This document shows positions 16,334 to 24,868 of a stretch of 52,387 bases of DNA, in pieces. A program made the translations under genes and the position numbers. Every line of letters starts with the position of its first letter. Position 1 is the first letter of the stretch. The notes beneath the pieces were generated by a model. The model saw only the letters and a list, made by a program, of their open reading frames with translations, made no database searches and was not told the DNA's origin. The stretch is from NCBI GenBank assembly GCA_938084745.1, contig CALKEZ010000003.1, forward strand, positions 1-52,387, written 5' to 3'. This DNA is from an uncultured Gammaproteobacteria bacterium (GTDB taxonomy: Bacteria; Pseudomonadota; Gammaproteobacteria; Eutrophobiales; Eutrophobiaceae).

Positions 16334-18127
16334 TCATCCCGCCTTAATCATTCCTATTATTGTCCAGCCCGGCTCGGGTTTCATTTTGCCGTTAGCGACG
16401 AAGATTTGTATGCGCTGTTTATTGTCAATGGCGAAAAGGGGAATAACACGATCGTCATATTTTTCCAGATATTGTTCAAATCTAAATTCATCACTTAATT
16501 GTGTGCTCTTTATTTCAGCCCCGTTTCTGAGACTATGAGCAAGGTTTCCATAAGTGACATCTTCACCAAACAGTTCGTAACCACGGTGACGGGTGGATAC
16601 AATATGTTTGTCAGAAATATGTTTTTCACGAGTTGATTTTAGTTCATAGACATTTTTAACACCGAACTCTGTCTTGAATCTTAAACAGGCTAGTGTGTCC
16701 AGGTTGCTACGTCCCGATATGGCCAGCACTTTTCCGAGGCCAAGCAGGTTAAGGTTTCTATCCGCGTGTTCGGAAATTGGATTGCCATAATAGGTTTCCA
16801 GTCCATCCATGCGCGCTAGCCGGATGTTTTCCCAGGTGCTGTCTGTCAAAACGACTTTGAAACCATGTTCTTGCAATTCTTTGCCGATTGCCCGCGCAAC
16901 ATTGCCAGCGCCAATGATTAATAAACCGGTTGGTGTCGGTTCGCGTACGTTTAAAAGTTTTGCGATATATTTTGCCGAGGCACTCTGGATGGCAACCGTG
17001 CCGATAATGATTAAGAAGGTTAACGGTACTAGTAATCCCGCTTCTACAAAGCCCGCGTTTTCAAGTCGTAGTGCAAACAACGCTGATACTGCCGCTGCGA
17101 CAATTCCGCGAGGCCCAATCCAGGCAATTAATAATTTTTCCCTGAATGATAAATCCGATCCGATTGCTGAAACAAAGACTGAAATAGGCCTTGCGACCAG
17201 CATAGTAATAGCGAGAATACCCAGGGCAGGCCAGCCAATGTGCATCAATTGATAGAGTTCGATTCGTGCTGCGAGAATAATAAATAATCCGGAGATCAGG
17301 AGCAGGCTGAGACTTTCCTTAAAGTCGAGCACATCATCAATCTCCATGTTCTTCATGTTTGCCATGGTCATTCCCATGATTGTTACTGCCAACAAACCGG
17401 ATTCATGCTCTATCGTATCGGATAATACGTAAACAGCGCATACAAAAATCAATGTTATTACGTTACGTAGATACTGAGGTACTAGCTGTTTTCTTAATAA
17501 TTCACCTAAAACCCAACCACTGATGAAACCCATGGAAAATCCGACCAGAACAATTTTACCAAAGGTAAAAATGATGGTGCTTATTGCATTATGTTGTTGT
17601 CCTGAAATAATGAAGTCGAAGACAAGAACAGCAAGCAAGGCCCCAAGCGGATCGATGACGATGCCTTCCCAGCGCAACACATTAGTGATTTTGGCATTTG
17701 GTCGGACAGTCCGTAACATAGGAATTATTACTGTCGGGCCGGTAACAATAACCACAGCACCAAATAAAAAAGCGAGTTCAAAAGGGAAGCCAATCAGGTA
17801 GTGTGTACTGAAAGCAATTATCAACCAGGTTATTAATGCGCCTATGGTAATCAAATTGCTGACAGTTTTGCCATGACCACGGATATCTTCAAAATTAAGG
17901 GTCAGACTGCCTTCAAAGAGGATAATAGCGACCGACAAGGAAACAATCGGGAATAATAGTTTTCCAAATAACTGGTCAGGGTCGAGAATTTCGAAAACTG
18001 GTCCAACTAACAGACCTACGATCAGCAGGAATAATATTGCCGGTAGTCTTGCCCACCATGCTAGCCACTGACAGCATATTCCAAGCACCCCGATACCGGC
18101 AATAGACAATAAGATCGTGTTATCCAA
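16334..18127 (-). CDS. CPA1-family cation:proton antiporter with C-terminal RCK (TrkA-N) domain
   Basis: A 597-residue inner-membrane antiporter exchanging Na+ or K+ for H+. Residues 1-380 hold about twelve helices, with the ARLPAILFLLIVGLLVGP segment near 27, the FEGSLTLNF motif near 71 and the core GPTVIIPMLR region near 131. From about residue 398 a Rossmann-type RCK/TrkA-N domain (LLIIGAGNVARAIGKEL) would bind a nucleotide and gate the carrier. A further C-terminal ligand-binding part follows. The combination fits sodium:proton antiporters with a regulatory domain; the preferred cation cannot be read from sequence. The long 3' region downstream carries the predicted sRNA. Confidence 0.9.
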   Translation of the reverse strand: MDNTILLSIAGIGVLGICCQWLAWWARLPAILFLLIVGLLVGPVFEILDPDQLFGKLLFPIVSLSVAIILFEGSLTLNFEDIRGHGKTVSNLITIGALITWLIIAFSTHYLIGFPFELAFLFGAVVIVTGPTVIIPMLRTVRPNAKITNVLRWEGIVIDPLGALLAVLVFDFIISGQQHNAISTIIFTFGKIVLVGFSMGFISGWVLGELLRKQLVPQYLRNVITLIFVCAVYVLSDTIEHESGLLAVTIMGMTMANMKNMEIDDVLDFKESLSLLLISGLFIILAARIELYQLMHIGWPALGILAITMLVARPISVFVSAIGSDLSFREKLLIAWIGPRGIVAAAVSALFALRLENAGFVEAGLLVPLTFLIIIGTVAIQSASAKYIAKLLNVREPTPTGLLIIGAGNVARAIGKELQEHGFKVVLTDSTWENIRLARMDGLETYYGNPISEHADRNLNLLGLGKVLAISGRSNLDTLACLRFKTEFGVKNVYELKSTREKHISDKHIVSTRHRGYELFGEDVTYGNLAHSLRNGAEIKSTQLSDEFRFEQYLEKYDDRVIPLFAIDNKQRIQIFVANGKMKPEPGWTIIGMIKAG

Positions 18128-18186
18128 AATAGATTAAATCCAAAAGTAAATTTAAGAAATCTAAAACAACTTAAAAAAGAGAGGTG

Positions 18187-18786
18187 TTACACATCCTTTC
18201 TATGCTGGTGTTTCGCACTCGTAATTATTTGTAGCATAACATCCCGCAAGTAAGGCGTATTGTCATTACTGAAAAAGGAAAATATTAATAATAATCGACC
18301 AACGGCCAGGGCCCCTTGAGTTAAAAATTTATATTCACCTTGACCTGCATTATTGTCTGATAAGTCAAATAAATAACCCTTACCATTGGTGCCCTGAATC
18401 TGCTCCAGCGTTATTTCAGGCTGATCTGAATTGGGCAGTATTTTTTCACCAGTCTCCTGAACTAATGAGCGTATGTATTCTGGTGAAACTATATTACGTT
18501 GATAACTATCTTCCCAAAGAATAGAAATGTTTAACTGAAATATTTCAGTTTTATTTTTATCATGTTTGTAAAAGATTAGAAAAGGAGGGGTATTGGTATC
18601 AATGGTTGTGTATCTATATTCCCAGGCTTGTGGCGATTTGATCTTAAGCTCGCCATGTTCAGGTAAGGTGAATGTTAAATTACTGGTGGGATAATCTTTA
18701 ATGCCGGCTACAGCATTAAAGTTAACTGCAACTAAGGGCAGTATTATGAACGCTATTCGTATTATTAGTTTGCGTGCACTTGGCAT
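18187..18786 (-). CDS. Exported hypothetical protein
   Basis: A 199-residue protein with a signal peptide (hydrophobic residues 8-25, cleavage near AVAG). The mature part alternates short hydrophobic and polar stretches, suggesting beta structure, with the lines FTLPEHGELKIKSPQAWEY and NGKGYLFDLSDN; the overall look recalls small exported beta proteins of the PsbP/DUF1795 kind. I do not recognise the family and no catalytic motif is evident. The ATG lies 22 bases inside the end of the upstream metallopeptidase-like gene, so the two are transcribed together. A 59-base gap separates it from the antiporter downstream. Confidence 0.65.
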   Translation of the reverse strand: MPSARKLIIRIAFIILPLVAVNFNAVAGIKDYPTSNLTFTLPEHGELKIKSPQAWEYRYTTIDTNTPPFLIFYKHDKNKTEIFQLNISILWEDSYQRNIVSPEYIRSLVQETGEKILPNSDQPEITLEQIQGTNGKGYLFDLSDNNAGQGEYKFLTQGALAVGRLLLIFSFFSNDNTPYLRDVMLQIITSAKHQHRKDV

Positions 18787-19178
18787 GGCGGGTAGTTCAT
18801 GTAAATTGCAACGAATTGTCCGGCAATTTTATTAAGATATTGGCGTTGGACCGAGTATGCTTCACGTTCACGTTTAGCATAAAGACCACAGTCCATTACT
18901 TCATATTCACCGCTTAAATCTTGCAGGTAATGCACGAGCTCGTGCACAACAACACTGCGCGTATTCGCATCTGTATGACCTATTAATCGGTCATCAAGAT
19001 AGATTATGTTTTTATCGTTATACCATGCAGCCGCCTTACATTTCTGGTTGCCTTGACAGGCGGTATCGACGAAAAATTGACGGGGTTTATATATGATCTC
19101 CGGAGCTACGCCCGGATGTGGATAGCTTGACAGGTTTACCGTCCAGCTTAATAGCACCGCTAAAAGTTTAGCTTCCAT
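18765..19178 (-). CDS. Small secreted/periplasmic HExxH metallopeptidase-like protein
   Basis: A 137-residue protein from the ATG at 19176-19178. A hydrophobic N-terminus looks like a short signal sequence. The middle has VVVHELVHYLQDLSG, a zinc-binding HELVH motif, followed about 18 residues later by KREREAYSVQRQYL, whose glutamate could be the third ligand as in gluzincins. Four cysteines suit an oxidised compartment. It resembles the DUF6647 group as I remember it, known only by motif. Its 3' end overlaps the next exported-protein gene by 22 bases, hinting that the pair works together. The substrate is unknown. Confidence 0.65.
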   Translation of the reverse strand: MEAKLLAVLLSWTVNLSSYPHPGVAPEIIYKPRQFFVDTACQGNQKCKAAAWYNDKNIIYLDDRLIGHTDANTRSVVVHELVHYLQDLSGEYEVMDCGLYAKREREAYSVQRQYLNKIAGQFVAIYMNYPPCQVHAN

Positions 19179-19246
19179 CAAAACAGCTTAGCACGACCAC
19201 TACAAATAATGGGAGTAGAAATCTGCAGTATGAATCGATTATTTCC

Positions 19247-19299
19247 AAGCGGCACATCTCATGTACATGGAATTTCCATATACACCAGATGTGCCGCTT
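19247..19299. repeat. Long near-perfect inverted repeat (53-base hairpin)
   Basis: Outer arms AAGCGGCACATCT and AGATGTGCCGCTT (13 bp, perfect). Inside them TGTA/TACA and ATGGA/TCCAT pair, separated only by a 2-base and a 1-base mismatch, leaving a 3-base loop: 22 pairs in all. No T-run follows on either strand, so it is not a standard terminator. It lies between fabB and the metallopeptidase-like gene, both on the minus strand. I saw no second copy in the window. Confidence 0.75.
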
Positions 19300-19366
19300 T
19301 ACCCTCTTGATCCTAAACTGAATCCTTCATGAGGAAGTGTGTTCAAGAGAAGTTAACTGTTGTTAT

Positions 19367-20581
19367 CTAATCGGGTTTTTGAAAAACGAGAGTAGCGTTT
19401 GTACCACCAAACCCAAAGCTGTTAGACATAATAGTATTCAGGCCCGCATTATCAATTCGTTTAAAAGCGATGGGCATTCCTTGTGCCTCAGGAGCTGGGG
19501 TTTCAACATTTAATGATGCCGCAATAAAATCATTTTCCAGCATTAATAGACTGTAAATTGATTCGTTCACCCCGGCCGCACCAAGACCATGACCGGTTTG
19601 TGATTTAGTCGCGCTGATAATGGGCATATTATCCTTGAATACTTCCTTGATAGCGGATAATTCGGTGATGTCGCCGGCAGGGGTACTGGTGGCGTGGGCG
19701 TTAATATAATCGACCTTGGTACTGATGCTAGTGAGTGATTGTTGCATACACCGTACCGCCCCTTCGCCGGATGGTTTCACCATGTCGTAACCGTCAGACG
19801 TTGCACCATAACCCACTACTTCGGCATAAATCTTTGCGTCGCGTGCCAATGCATGTTCGAGTTCTTCAAGAACAAGGATGCCGCCACCCCCGGAGATAAC
19901 AAAACCATCACGGTTTGCATCATAAGGACGAGAGGCCGTGGTCGGGGTATCATTATATTTTGATGAAAGTGCGCCCATACTGTCGAACAGTAAAGTGGAG
20001 GTCCAGTGCACTTCATCACCACCGCCAGCGAAAATAATGTCCTGCTTTCCTGATTGAATTAGCTCATACGCATTTCCGATACAGTGTGCGCTAGTAGCAC
20101 AGGCAGAACTGATAGAATAATTAACGCCTTTAATTTTATAAGCAACGGCTAGGCATGCGCTATTGGTGCTGGCCATGATTCTGGGCACCATGGTCGGGCC
20201 GATTTTTCGTGCCCCGCGCTCCCGCAGAGTATCGATAGCTTCTTGCAAATTAGCATTCGATCCGCCGCCTGAACCCACGATTAAACCAGTACGTATGTTT
20301 GTGATATATTTTTCTTCCAATCCGGCATCTTCAATAGCCTCGCTCATGGCGAGATAAGAAAAAGCAGCACTGTCTCCCATGAAACGTTTGATCTTGCGAT
20401 CAATCAAGGCATCCAGATCAAGTTCAATGGCACCATGGATATGCGAGCGAAATCCAAGTTTTTCATATTCAGGACAATAAGTTATGCCTGATGTGCCATT
20501 TTTTAGGGAATCTAATACTTCGGCTTTATTGTTTCCAATACTGGACACGATTCCCATGCCAGTGACGACAACTCTTTTCAA
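19367..20581 (-). CDS. fabB: 3-oxoacyl-ACP synthase I
   Basis: Condensing enzyme that elongates fatty acids and is needed for the unsaturated branch. The 404-residue thiolase-fold protein has the Cys-His-His triad at Cys161 ([12 protein letters not shown]), His296 ([11 protein letters not shown]) and His331 ([11 protein letters not shown]), close to E. coli 163/298/333. The C-terminal [13 protein letters not shown] is intact. It follows fabA by nine bases, the standard fabAB operon, which with FabA makes cis-unsaturated fatty acids anaerobically. No FabR-type palindrome was seen upstream of fabA. Confidence 0.97.
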   Translation of the reverse strand: MKRVVVTGMGIVSSIGNNKAEVLDSLKNGTSGITYCPEYEKLGFRSHIHGAIELDLDALIDRKIKRFMGDSAAFSYLAMSEAIEDAGLEEKYITNIRTGLIVGSGGGSNANLQEAIDTLRERGARKIGPTMVPRIMASTNSACLAVAYKIKGVNYSISSACATSAHCIGNAYELIQSGKQDIIFAGGGDEVHWTSTLLFDSMGALSSKYNDTPTTASRPYDANRDGFVISGGGGILVLEELEHALARDAKIYAEVVGYGATSDGYDMVKPSGEGAVRCMQQSLTSISTKVDYINAHATSTPAGDITELSAIKEVFKDNMPIISATKSQTGHGLGAAGVNESIYSLLMLENDFIAASLNVETPAPEAQGMPIAFKRIDNAGLNTIMSNSFGFGGTNATLVFQKPD

Positions 20582-20590
20582 TTTGAACTC

Positions 20591-21106
20591 CTAAAACTCT
20601 TCAGTTGATTTAAATAGTCCTACGCGGAGATCCTTTGCAACATATATCTCCTTCCCATCTACTGACATGCTTGCGTCTGCAACTCCCATTACGAGTTTAC
20701 GTAACATGACACGGCGCATATTGATGTTGTATGTAACTAATTTGTTTTTTGGCGTGACCTGACCTGTAAATTTCACATTTCCGGCGCCAAGGGCTCGCCC
20801 GCGTCCTGGTGCTCCTGCCCAGCCCAGAAAAAAACCCAGCAGCTGCCACATCGCATCCAGTCCCAGACATCCAGGCATTACCGGATCGCCAACAAAGTGG
20901 CAATCGAAAAACCAGAGATCAGGCGTAATATCAAGTTCCGCAATAATTTCTCCCTTGCCGTTAGTGCCGCCATCATCATTAATTTTGATAATACGGTTAA
21001 ACATGAGCATGGGGGGTAAAGGTAGCTGCGCATTCCCATCACCGAACATTTCACCTCGCCCACAGGCAAGCAATTCTTCCTGTGTAAAACTATTTTTCTT
21101 ATTCAT
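20591..21106 (-). CDS. fabA: 3-hydroxydecanoyl-ACP dehydratase/isomerase
   Basis: Dehydrates 3-hydroxydecanoyl-ACP and isomerises the product to the cis-3-decenoyl form, the entry to unsaturated fatty acids. The 171-residue hot-dog-fold protein matches E. coli FabA in length and keeps catalytic His70 ([12 protein letters not shown]) and Asp84 (GLDAMWQ). First gene of fabA-fabB. It is divergent from ispG with a 143-base shared upstream region. Confidence 0.97.
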   Translation of the reverse strand: MNKKNSFTQEELLACGRGEMFGDGNAQLPLPPMLMFNRIIKINDDGGTNGKGEIIAELDITPDLWFFDCHFVGDPVMPGCLGLDAMWQLLGFFLGWAGAPGRGRALGAGNVKFTGQVTPKNKLVTYNINMRRVMLRKLVMGVADASMSVDGKEIYVAKDLRVGLFKSTEEF

Positions 21107-21177
21107 TGTCAGTATTATCTCATGCTGATATTAATTTTTCCTTACAAATTAACATCGGGTTTCATTCAACAGTGTGC

Positions 21178-21205
21178 TTGACAGCCATAATTCGCAGATT
21201 AGACT
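21178..21205 (+). promoter_or_regulatory. Sigma70-type promoter of ispG
   Basis: A consensus -35 TTGACA (21178-21183), 16 bases, then TAGACT (21200-21205, four of six). Transcription would start near 21212, leaving a leader of about 38 bases before the ispG ATG. The site lies in the fabA/ispG divergent region. Confidence 0.5.
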
Positions 21206-21249
21206 GCGCGTATTATTGTTTCATTTAACGTAACGTCAAGGTTTTCATA

Positions 21250-22482
21250 ATGCCCTCAGGATTTGGTCCACTCGAAAGACGCAGCAGTATTGGTGTAAAA
21301 ATTGGCTCAGTTGTAGTGGGTGGTTGTCATCCTATCGTTGTTCAATCTATGACGAATACCGACACAGCAGATGCAGATGCTACCGCAAAACAAGTTCAAC
21401 AACTTGCGGCGGCTGGATCTGAGCTGGTTAGGATAACAGTAAATAATGAAGATGCCGCTGCAAAAGTAGCGACTATCCGTGAAAAACTGGACGCCGTAGG
21501 TTGTATGGTGCCGCTAGTGGGTGATTTCCATTATAACGGCCACAAATTATTAACCGATTACCCTGACTGCGCACAGGCATTGGCTAAATATCGAATCAAT
21601 CCGGGTAATGTCGGTTTTGGAAAAAAGAAAGACAATCAATTCTCGACCATGATTGAGAAGGCGATTGAATATGACAAACCCGTTCGTATTGGTGTTAATT
21701 GGGGCAGCCTCGATCAAGTCTTACTGACCAAAATGATGGACGAGAATGCCAAATTAACAAACCCGCTGGAAACGGATGACGTTATGCGAGAGGCATTAAT
21801 TGTCTCGGCATTAAAAAGCGCAGAACGTGCCGAAGAGTTAGGTTTACCTCGGGATCATATTGTCCTGTCATGCAAAGTCAGTGGTGTTCAGAAACTCATC
21901 CGGGTTTATCGGGATATCGCGCAACGCTGTGACTATGCCTTACATCTGGGCCTGACAGAGGCTGGAATGGGCTCCAAAGGTATTGTTGCTTCCACTGCAG
22001 CTATGGGCGTGTTACTTCAGGAAGGGATAGGTGACACGATCCGTGTGTCACTAACACCGGAACCGGGTGGAGATCGTACCAATGAAGTTATTGTTGCCCA
22101 GGAAATATTACAAACAATCGGGCTACGATCCTTTACACCCTTGGTTACCGCCTGTCCGGGCTGTGGTCGCACTACCAGTACAGTATTTCAGGAATTAGCT
22201 GACAGCATTCAAGCCTATGTTCGAAGCCAGATGCCGATTTGGCAGAGTAAATTTCACGGCGTGGAAGAGATGACGCTTGCTGTCATGGGCTGTGTTGTGA
22301 ATGGTCCCGGGGAAAGTAAACACGCTGATATTGGTATAAGTTTACCGGGAACTGGTGAGATGCCTACCGCACCAGTGTTCATTGATGGGAAGAAAGCAAT
22401 GACCCTAAGAGGGGATAATATAGCCAAGGAATTCCGTGATATCGTGGACAAATATGTTGAAGAGCGTTATTCTGCAAAGTAA
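21250..22482 (+). CDS. ispG: 4-hydroxy-3-methylbut-2-enyl diphosphate synthase
   Basis: Penultimate step of the MEP isoprenoid pathway: reductive ring opening of MEcPP to HMBPP using a [4Fe-4S] cluster. The 410-residue protein begins with the TIM-barrel block (VQSMTNTDT near residue 31). The cluster ligands are Cys302 and Cys305 ([10 protein letters not shown]) and Cys348 ([10 protein letters not shown]), with the conserved Glu355. It is somewhat longer than E. coli IspG (372), as in several other gamma- and betaproteobacterial lineages. A TTGACA promoter lies upstream and fabA is divergent. Cluster supply would come from general Fe-S assembly, including the Mrp carrier in this window. Confidence 0.96.
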   Translation: MPSGFGPLERRSSIGVKIGSVVVGGCHPIVVQSMTNTDTADADATAKQVQQLAAAGSELVRITVNNEDAAAKVATIREKLDAVGCMVPLVGDFHYNGHKLLTDYPDCAQALAKYRINPGNVGFGKKKDNQFSTMIEKAIEYDKPVRIGVNWGSLDQVLLTKMMDENAKLTNPLETDDVMREALIVSALKSAERAEELGLPRDHIVLSCKVSGVQKLIRVYRDIAQRCDYALHLGLTEAGMGSKGIVASTAAMGVLLQEGIGDTIRVSLTPEPGGDRTNEVIVAQEILQTIGLRSFTPLVTACPGCGRTTSTVFQELADSIQAYVRSQMPIWQSKFHGVEEMTLAVMGCVVNGPGESKHADIGISLPGTGEMPTAPVFIDGKKAMTLRGDNIAKEFRDIVDKYVEERYSAK

Positions 22483-22503
22483 GCGATGATACGGTGAAAA
22501 CAG

Positions 22504-22519
22504 TGTGACGTAGTTCACA
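22504..22519. promoter_or_regulatory. Consensus CRP-binding site upstream of the OmpA-type lipoprotein gene
   Basis: TGTGA-CGTAGT-TCACA is a perfect CRP core dyad, extended by AG and TA. The centre is 75 bases before the lipoprotein ATG and 29 bases after the ispG stop. I could not assign a confident -10 at either standard distance. It is one of two perfect dyads found in the window. Confidence 0.6.
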
Positions 22520-22586
22520 TAGTATTTAAGAATCAGTGGGTTAACCAAATACAACAAAACCGTAATAAATAAAGAGGGACTAAATA

Positions 22587-23357
22587 ATGAAGCAATTAAA
22601 ATTACTGTGTGTGTTAACTATGCTCGTATTAATTGGAGCATGTAGCACGACAGAAAACCGCACGATGGCGGATAGCATCGGATATGTAACAGATACAGGT
22701 GGTCACATCTGGAAGAGCGGGTTTGGTGATTGTTGGAAGCATAGCGGTTGGACCGAAGCTTCATCGCATCCCGACTGTGGTGGTTCTGCACCTTCTCCTG
22801 CACCTGAGCCAAGAGAGGAAACCGGTAAATTCTGGTCGGATGATCAAGATCGTGATGGTGTTCTGGATGCTAGTGATCGCTGCCCATTCACACCTGAAGG
22901 TATCGAAGTAGACAGCAATGGCTGTGCTCTGGATGCTGATGGTGATGGCGTTCCTGATTACCTCGATAAATGTCCGGGCACACCTGCTGGTACTGTTGTA
23001 GACACGAATGGTTGTGGTTTAGCACTGGTTAAATTGTCCGGTATACACTTCAAATTCGATAGTGCATCACTGACCGCTGACGCTAAAGGTATTCTGGATC
23101 GAGCTATATCATCGATAAAAGCTAATGAGAGCCAAAATCTGGTTGTCGAAGGTCATACCGATAGTACCGGACCTGATACTTACAATCTTGGTTTGTCTCA
23201 GCGTAGAGCAAAATCAGTCGTTAATTACCTGGTTTCAAAAGGAATTAATGGTTCAAGGTTGAATGCAAAGGGCTTGGGTGAAAACTCTCCTGCTGCTTCA
23301 AATGCGACAAGAGAAGGCCGTGCAGCAAACCGACGAGTTGAGATTTACGCTCGCTAG
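22587..23357 (+). CDS. OmpA-family outer-membrane lipoprotein with thrombospondin type 3 repeats
   Basis: A 256-residue envelope protein. Residues 1-19 are a lipoprotein signal with lipobox LIGAC, so Cys19 is likely acylated. Two calcium-binding type 3 repeats follow (DQDRDGVLDASDRCP near 90 and DADGDGVPDYLDKCP near 117). Residues about 145-255 are an OmpA C-terminal peptidoglycan-binding domain (EGHTDSTG, NRRVEIY). It lacks the OmpA beta barrel and so probably tethers the outer membrane to peptidoglycan, like a Pal variant. It has an AGAGGGA ribosome site, a CRP dyad upstream and its own terminator, so it appears to be a single-gene transcript. Confidence 0.88.
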   Translation: MKQLKLLCVLTMLVLIGACSTTENRTMADSIGYVTDTGGHIWKSGFGDCWKHSGWTEASSHPDCGGSAPSPAPEPREETGKFWSDDQDRDGVLDASDRCPFTPEGIEVDSNGCALDADGDGVPDYLDKCPGTPAGTVVDTNGCGLALVKLSGIHFKFDSASLTADAKGILDRAISSIKANESQNLVVEGHTDSTGPDTYNLGLSQRRAKSVVNYLVSKGINGSRLNAKGLGENSPAASNATREGRAANRRVEIYAR

Positions 23358-23380
23358 ATAATATTGTAGTTGTTTTGCTA

Positions 23381-23411
23381 AAGGGCAAGGTTGAAAGACC
23401 TTGCCCTTTTT
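23381..23411 (+). terminator. Intrinsic terminator of the OmpA-type lipoprotein gene
   Basis: An 11-bp GC-rich stem AAGGGCAAGGT / ACCTTGCCCTT with loop TGAAAG, followed by a T-run. It begins 24 bases after the stop codon. The reverse strand has only a weak T-run. Confidence 0.9.
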
Positions 23412-23589
23412 ATTTGTGTGCCATTAATATTTATCTTTAAAAGAGCATGTAACCCATATAACCGCTTATTCGCGAATCTACTTTATATCGAATCGGAAAA
23501 CGGGAATGCAAGGGTGTATGTCATGCAGGTGCAGCAGTTTTAAGCGATTAACTATAAGAATTAAAGTTAGCCTAAGCTTGGTTGCATAT

Positions 23590-23748
23590 TTATTTTGTTA
23601 CTAGCCAAATGGCGTGTACTACGCCGGGTATCAACATCAGCAGGCAAAGAACGATATTGATTAATAAGTCTTTGCCAGCGCCTTTTTTCAGGAATACTGC
23701 AACAGGTGGTAGCAAGATAGCAATAATTATTAGCACAACCTTATTCAT
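23590..23748 (-). CDS. YqaE/Pmp3-family small membrane protein
   Basis: A 52-residue protein that is easily missed. The ATG (23746-23748) has a GGAAAA ribosome site. The product has two hydrophobic helices, residues 4-20 and 29-50, joined by KKGAGKD. It carries the family signature ILLPPVAVFLKKG, with LINIVLCLL and IPGVVHAIW downstream. Pmp3/YqaE (UPF0057) proteins sit in the inner membrane and are often stress-induced; their molecular role is unsettled. It stands alone and converges on the lipoprotein terminator. Confidence 0.88.
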   Translation of the reverse strand: MNKVVLIIIAILLPPVAVFLKKGAGKDLLINIVLCLLMLIPGVVHAIWLVTK

Positions 23749-23851
23749 GAGTATTTTTCCTTATAAGTTATGAAATAGAATATTAAGTTAAATTTTATTC
23801 ATTCGGAAGTTATAGTGAGATTGGTTTATAAATATAAAATGAGACGCTATT

Positions 23852-24598
23852 TTGAATATTAAATCTATATCAAGTTTTTTTCTGTTATTCCCATTGTTAA
23901 TGTTTCAATCGTTGCCCTGTTACTCTGCCTGGTCTGATTTTCTTGATGCTTTCAAAGAGCCATCATCAGCAAGCTCGGTTAAATCTAAACTCACGAATGC
24001 TGATATTGTCTCTGCCCTGAAGGAAGCCTTGATCAAAGGAAGTCAGACAGCGGTCAATACCCTGGGTAAAGAAAATGGATTTTTCGGCAATCCTAAACTG
24101 AAGATTCCTATGCCGGAAAAGTTACAAACGGTTGAGTCGACATTGAGAAAATTAAAGCAGGATAAAATTGCCGATGACTTTGTTTTGTCTATGAATAGAG
24201 CTGCAGAAAAAGCTGTACCCAAAGCAATGTCAATTTTCAGTGGGGTTATCAAGTCCATGTCGATTGAAGATGCTTATAGCATTCTAAATGGGCCAGATGA
24301 TGCTGCGACTGAATACTTAAAAAAAACAGGTGCTAAGCAATTACATCAAGAATTCTTACCTATCGTTAAACAGACAACAGGCAGTGTTGGAGTCACACAG
24401 AATTACAAGGCATTGGTAGATAATCTTGGCATGATGTCAAAATTTATTGATGTTGAGTCTCTCGATGTTGATAAATATGTTACAGACAAAGCTGTAGACA
24501 GCTTATTTAAACTCGTTGCTAATGAAGAGAAATTGATTCGCGCTAATCCAGCTGCACGGACTACCGATCTATTGAAAAAAGTATTTTCATCAAATTAA
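23852..24598 (+). CDS. DUF4197 family exported protein
   Basis: A 248-residue protein with a signal peptide (hydrophobic residues 8-18, cleavage near CYS/A). The mature part is helical and matches DUF4197 in the ALKEALIKGSQTAVNTLGKENGF block near residue 50 and in the FLPIVKQTTGSVGVTQNYKAL block near residue 168, cited only in part. The start is TTG with GAG about ten bases upstream, since the only nearby ATG is out of frame. No function is established for the family. It is a single gene between yqaE and acs. Confidence 0.8.
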   Translation: MNIKSISSFFLLFPLLMFQSLPCYSAWSDFLDAFKEPSSASSVKSKLTNADIVSALKEALIKGSQTAVNTLGKENGFFGNPKLKIPMPEKLQTVESTLRKLKQDKIADDFVLSMNRAAEKAVPKAMSIFSGVIKSMSIEDAYSILNGPDDAATEYLKKTGAKQLHQEFLPIVKQTTGSVGVTQNYKALVDNLGMMSKFIDVESLDVDKYVTDKAVDSLFKLVANEEKLIRANPAARTTDLLKKVFSSN

Positions 24599-24660
24599 TA
24601 AAAATCAGATGAATGTTAGTTAGCACTGGAAAACCTGCAGTACTTTGCTATGAAAGCAGC

Positions 24661-24679
24661 ATGTTGCAATTTGCAACAT
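24661..24679. promoter_or_regulatory. 19-base perfect palindrome upstream of acs (PhaR-like operator)
   Basis: ATGTTGCAA-T-TTGCAACAT is a perfect dyad. Its arms are nearly the same as those of the dyad over the phaP -10 box (ATGTTGCA-T-TGCAATAT). It lies 63 bases after the DUF4197 stop and 190 bases before acs. TGC/GCA-type dyads of this kind are bound by PhaR in PHA-producing bacteria. PhaR itself is not in the window. Confidence 0.5.
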
Positions 24680-24795
24680 AGCTAATCATTTTAAAATAGA
24701 AAGATTAAATTTAATATATATATTAAGGGTTTATGATAGGAATAGTGATGAAAAATCATCTACTATATTCTTAATTTAAATTATATATACTGACT

Positions 24796-24837
24796 TTGAG
24801 ATAGATCAAATTCAGATATTCTTAATACATGGATAAT
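24796..24837 (+). promoter_or_regulatory. acs promoter with FNR/CRP-family box
   Basis: TTGAG-ATAG-ATCAA (24796-24809) matches the FNR/Anr consensus TTGAT-N4-ATCAA at nine of ten positions. A -10 GATAAT follows at 24832-24837 (five of six). A start near 24844 puts the box centre at -41.5, the class II activation position. The leader before the acs GTG would be about 25 bases. Confidence 0.5.
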
Positions 24838-24868
24838 TTACTGATAAAAATCGGTTGGGGGCTACATT

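Noticed and set aside
23582..23773. 63-residue plus-strand frame
   Set aside because: It is the reverse strand of the clear YqaE/Pmp3 gene at 23590-23748.
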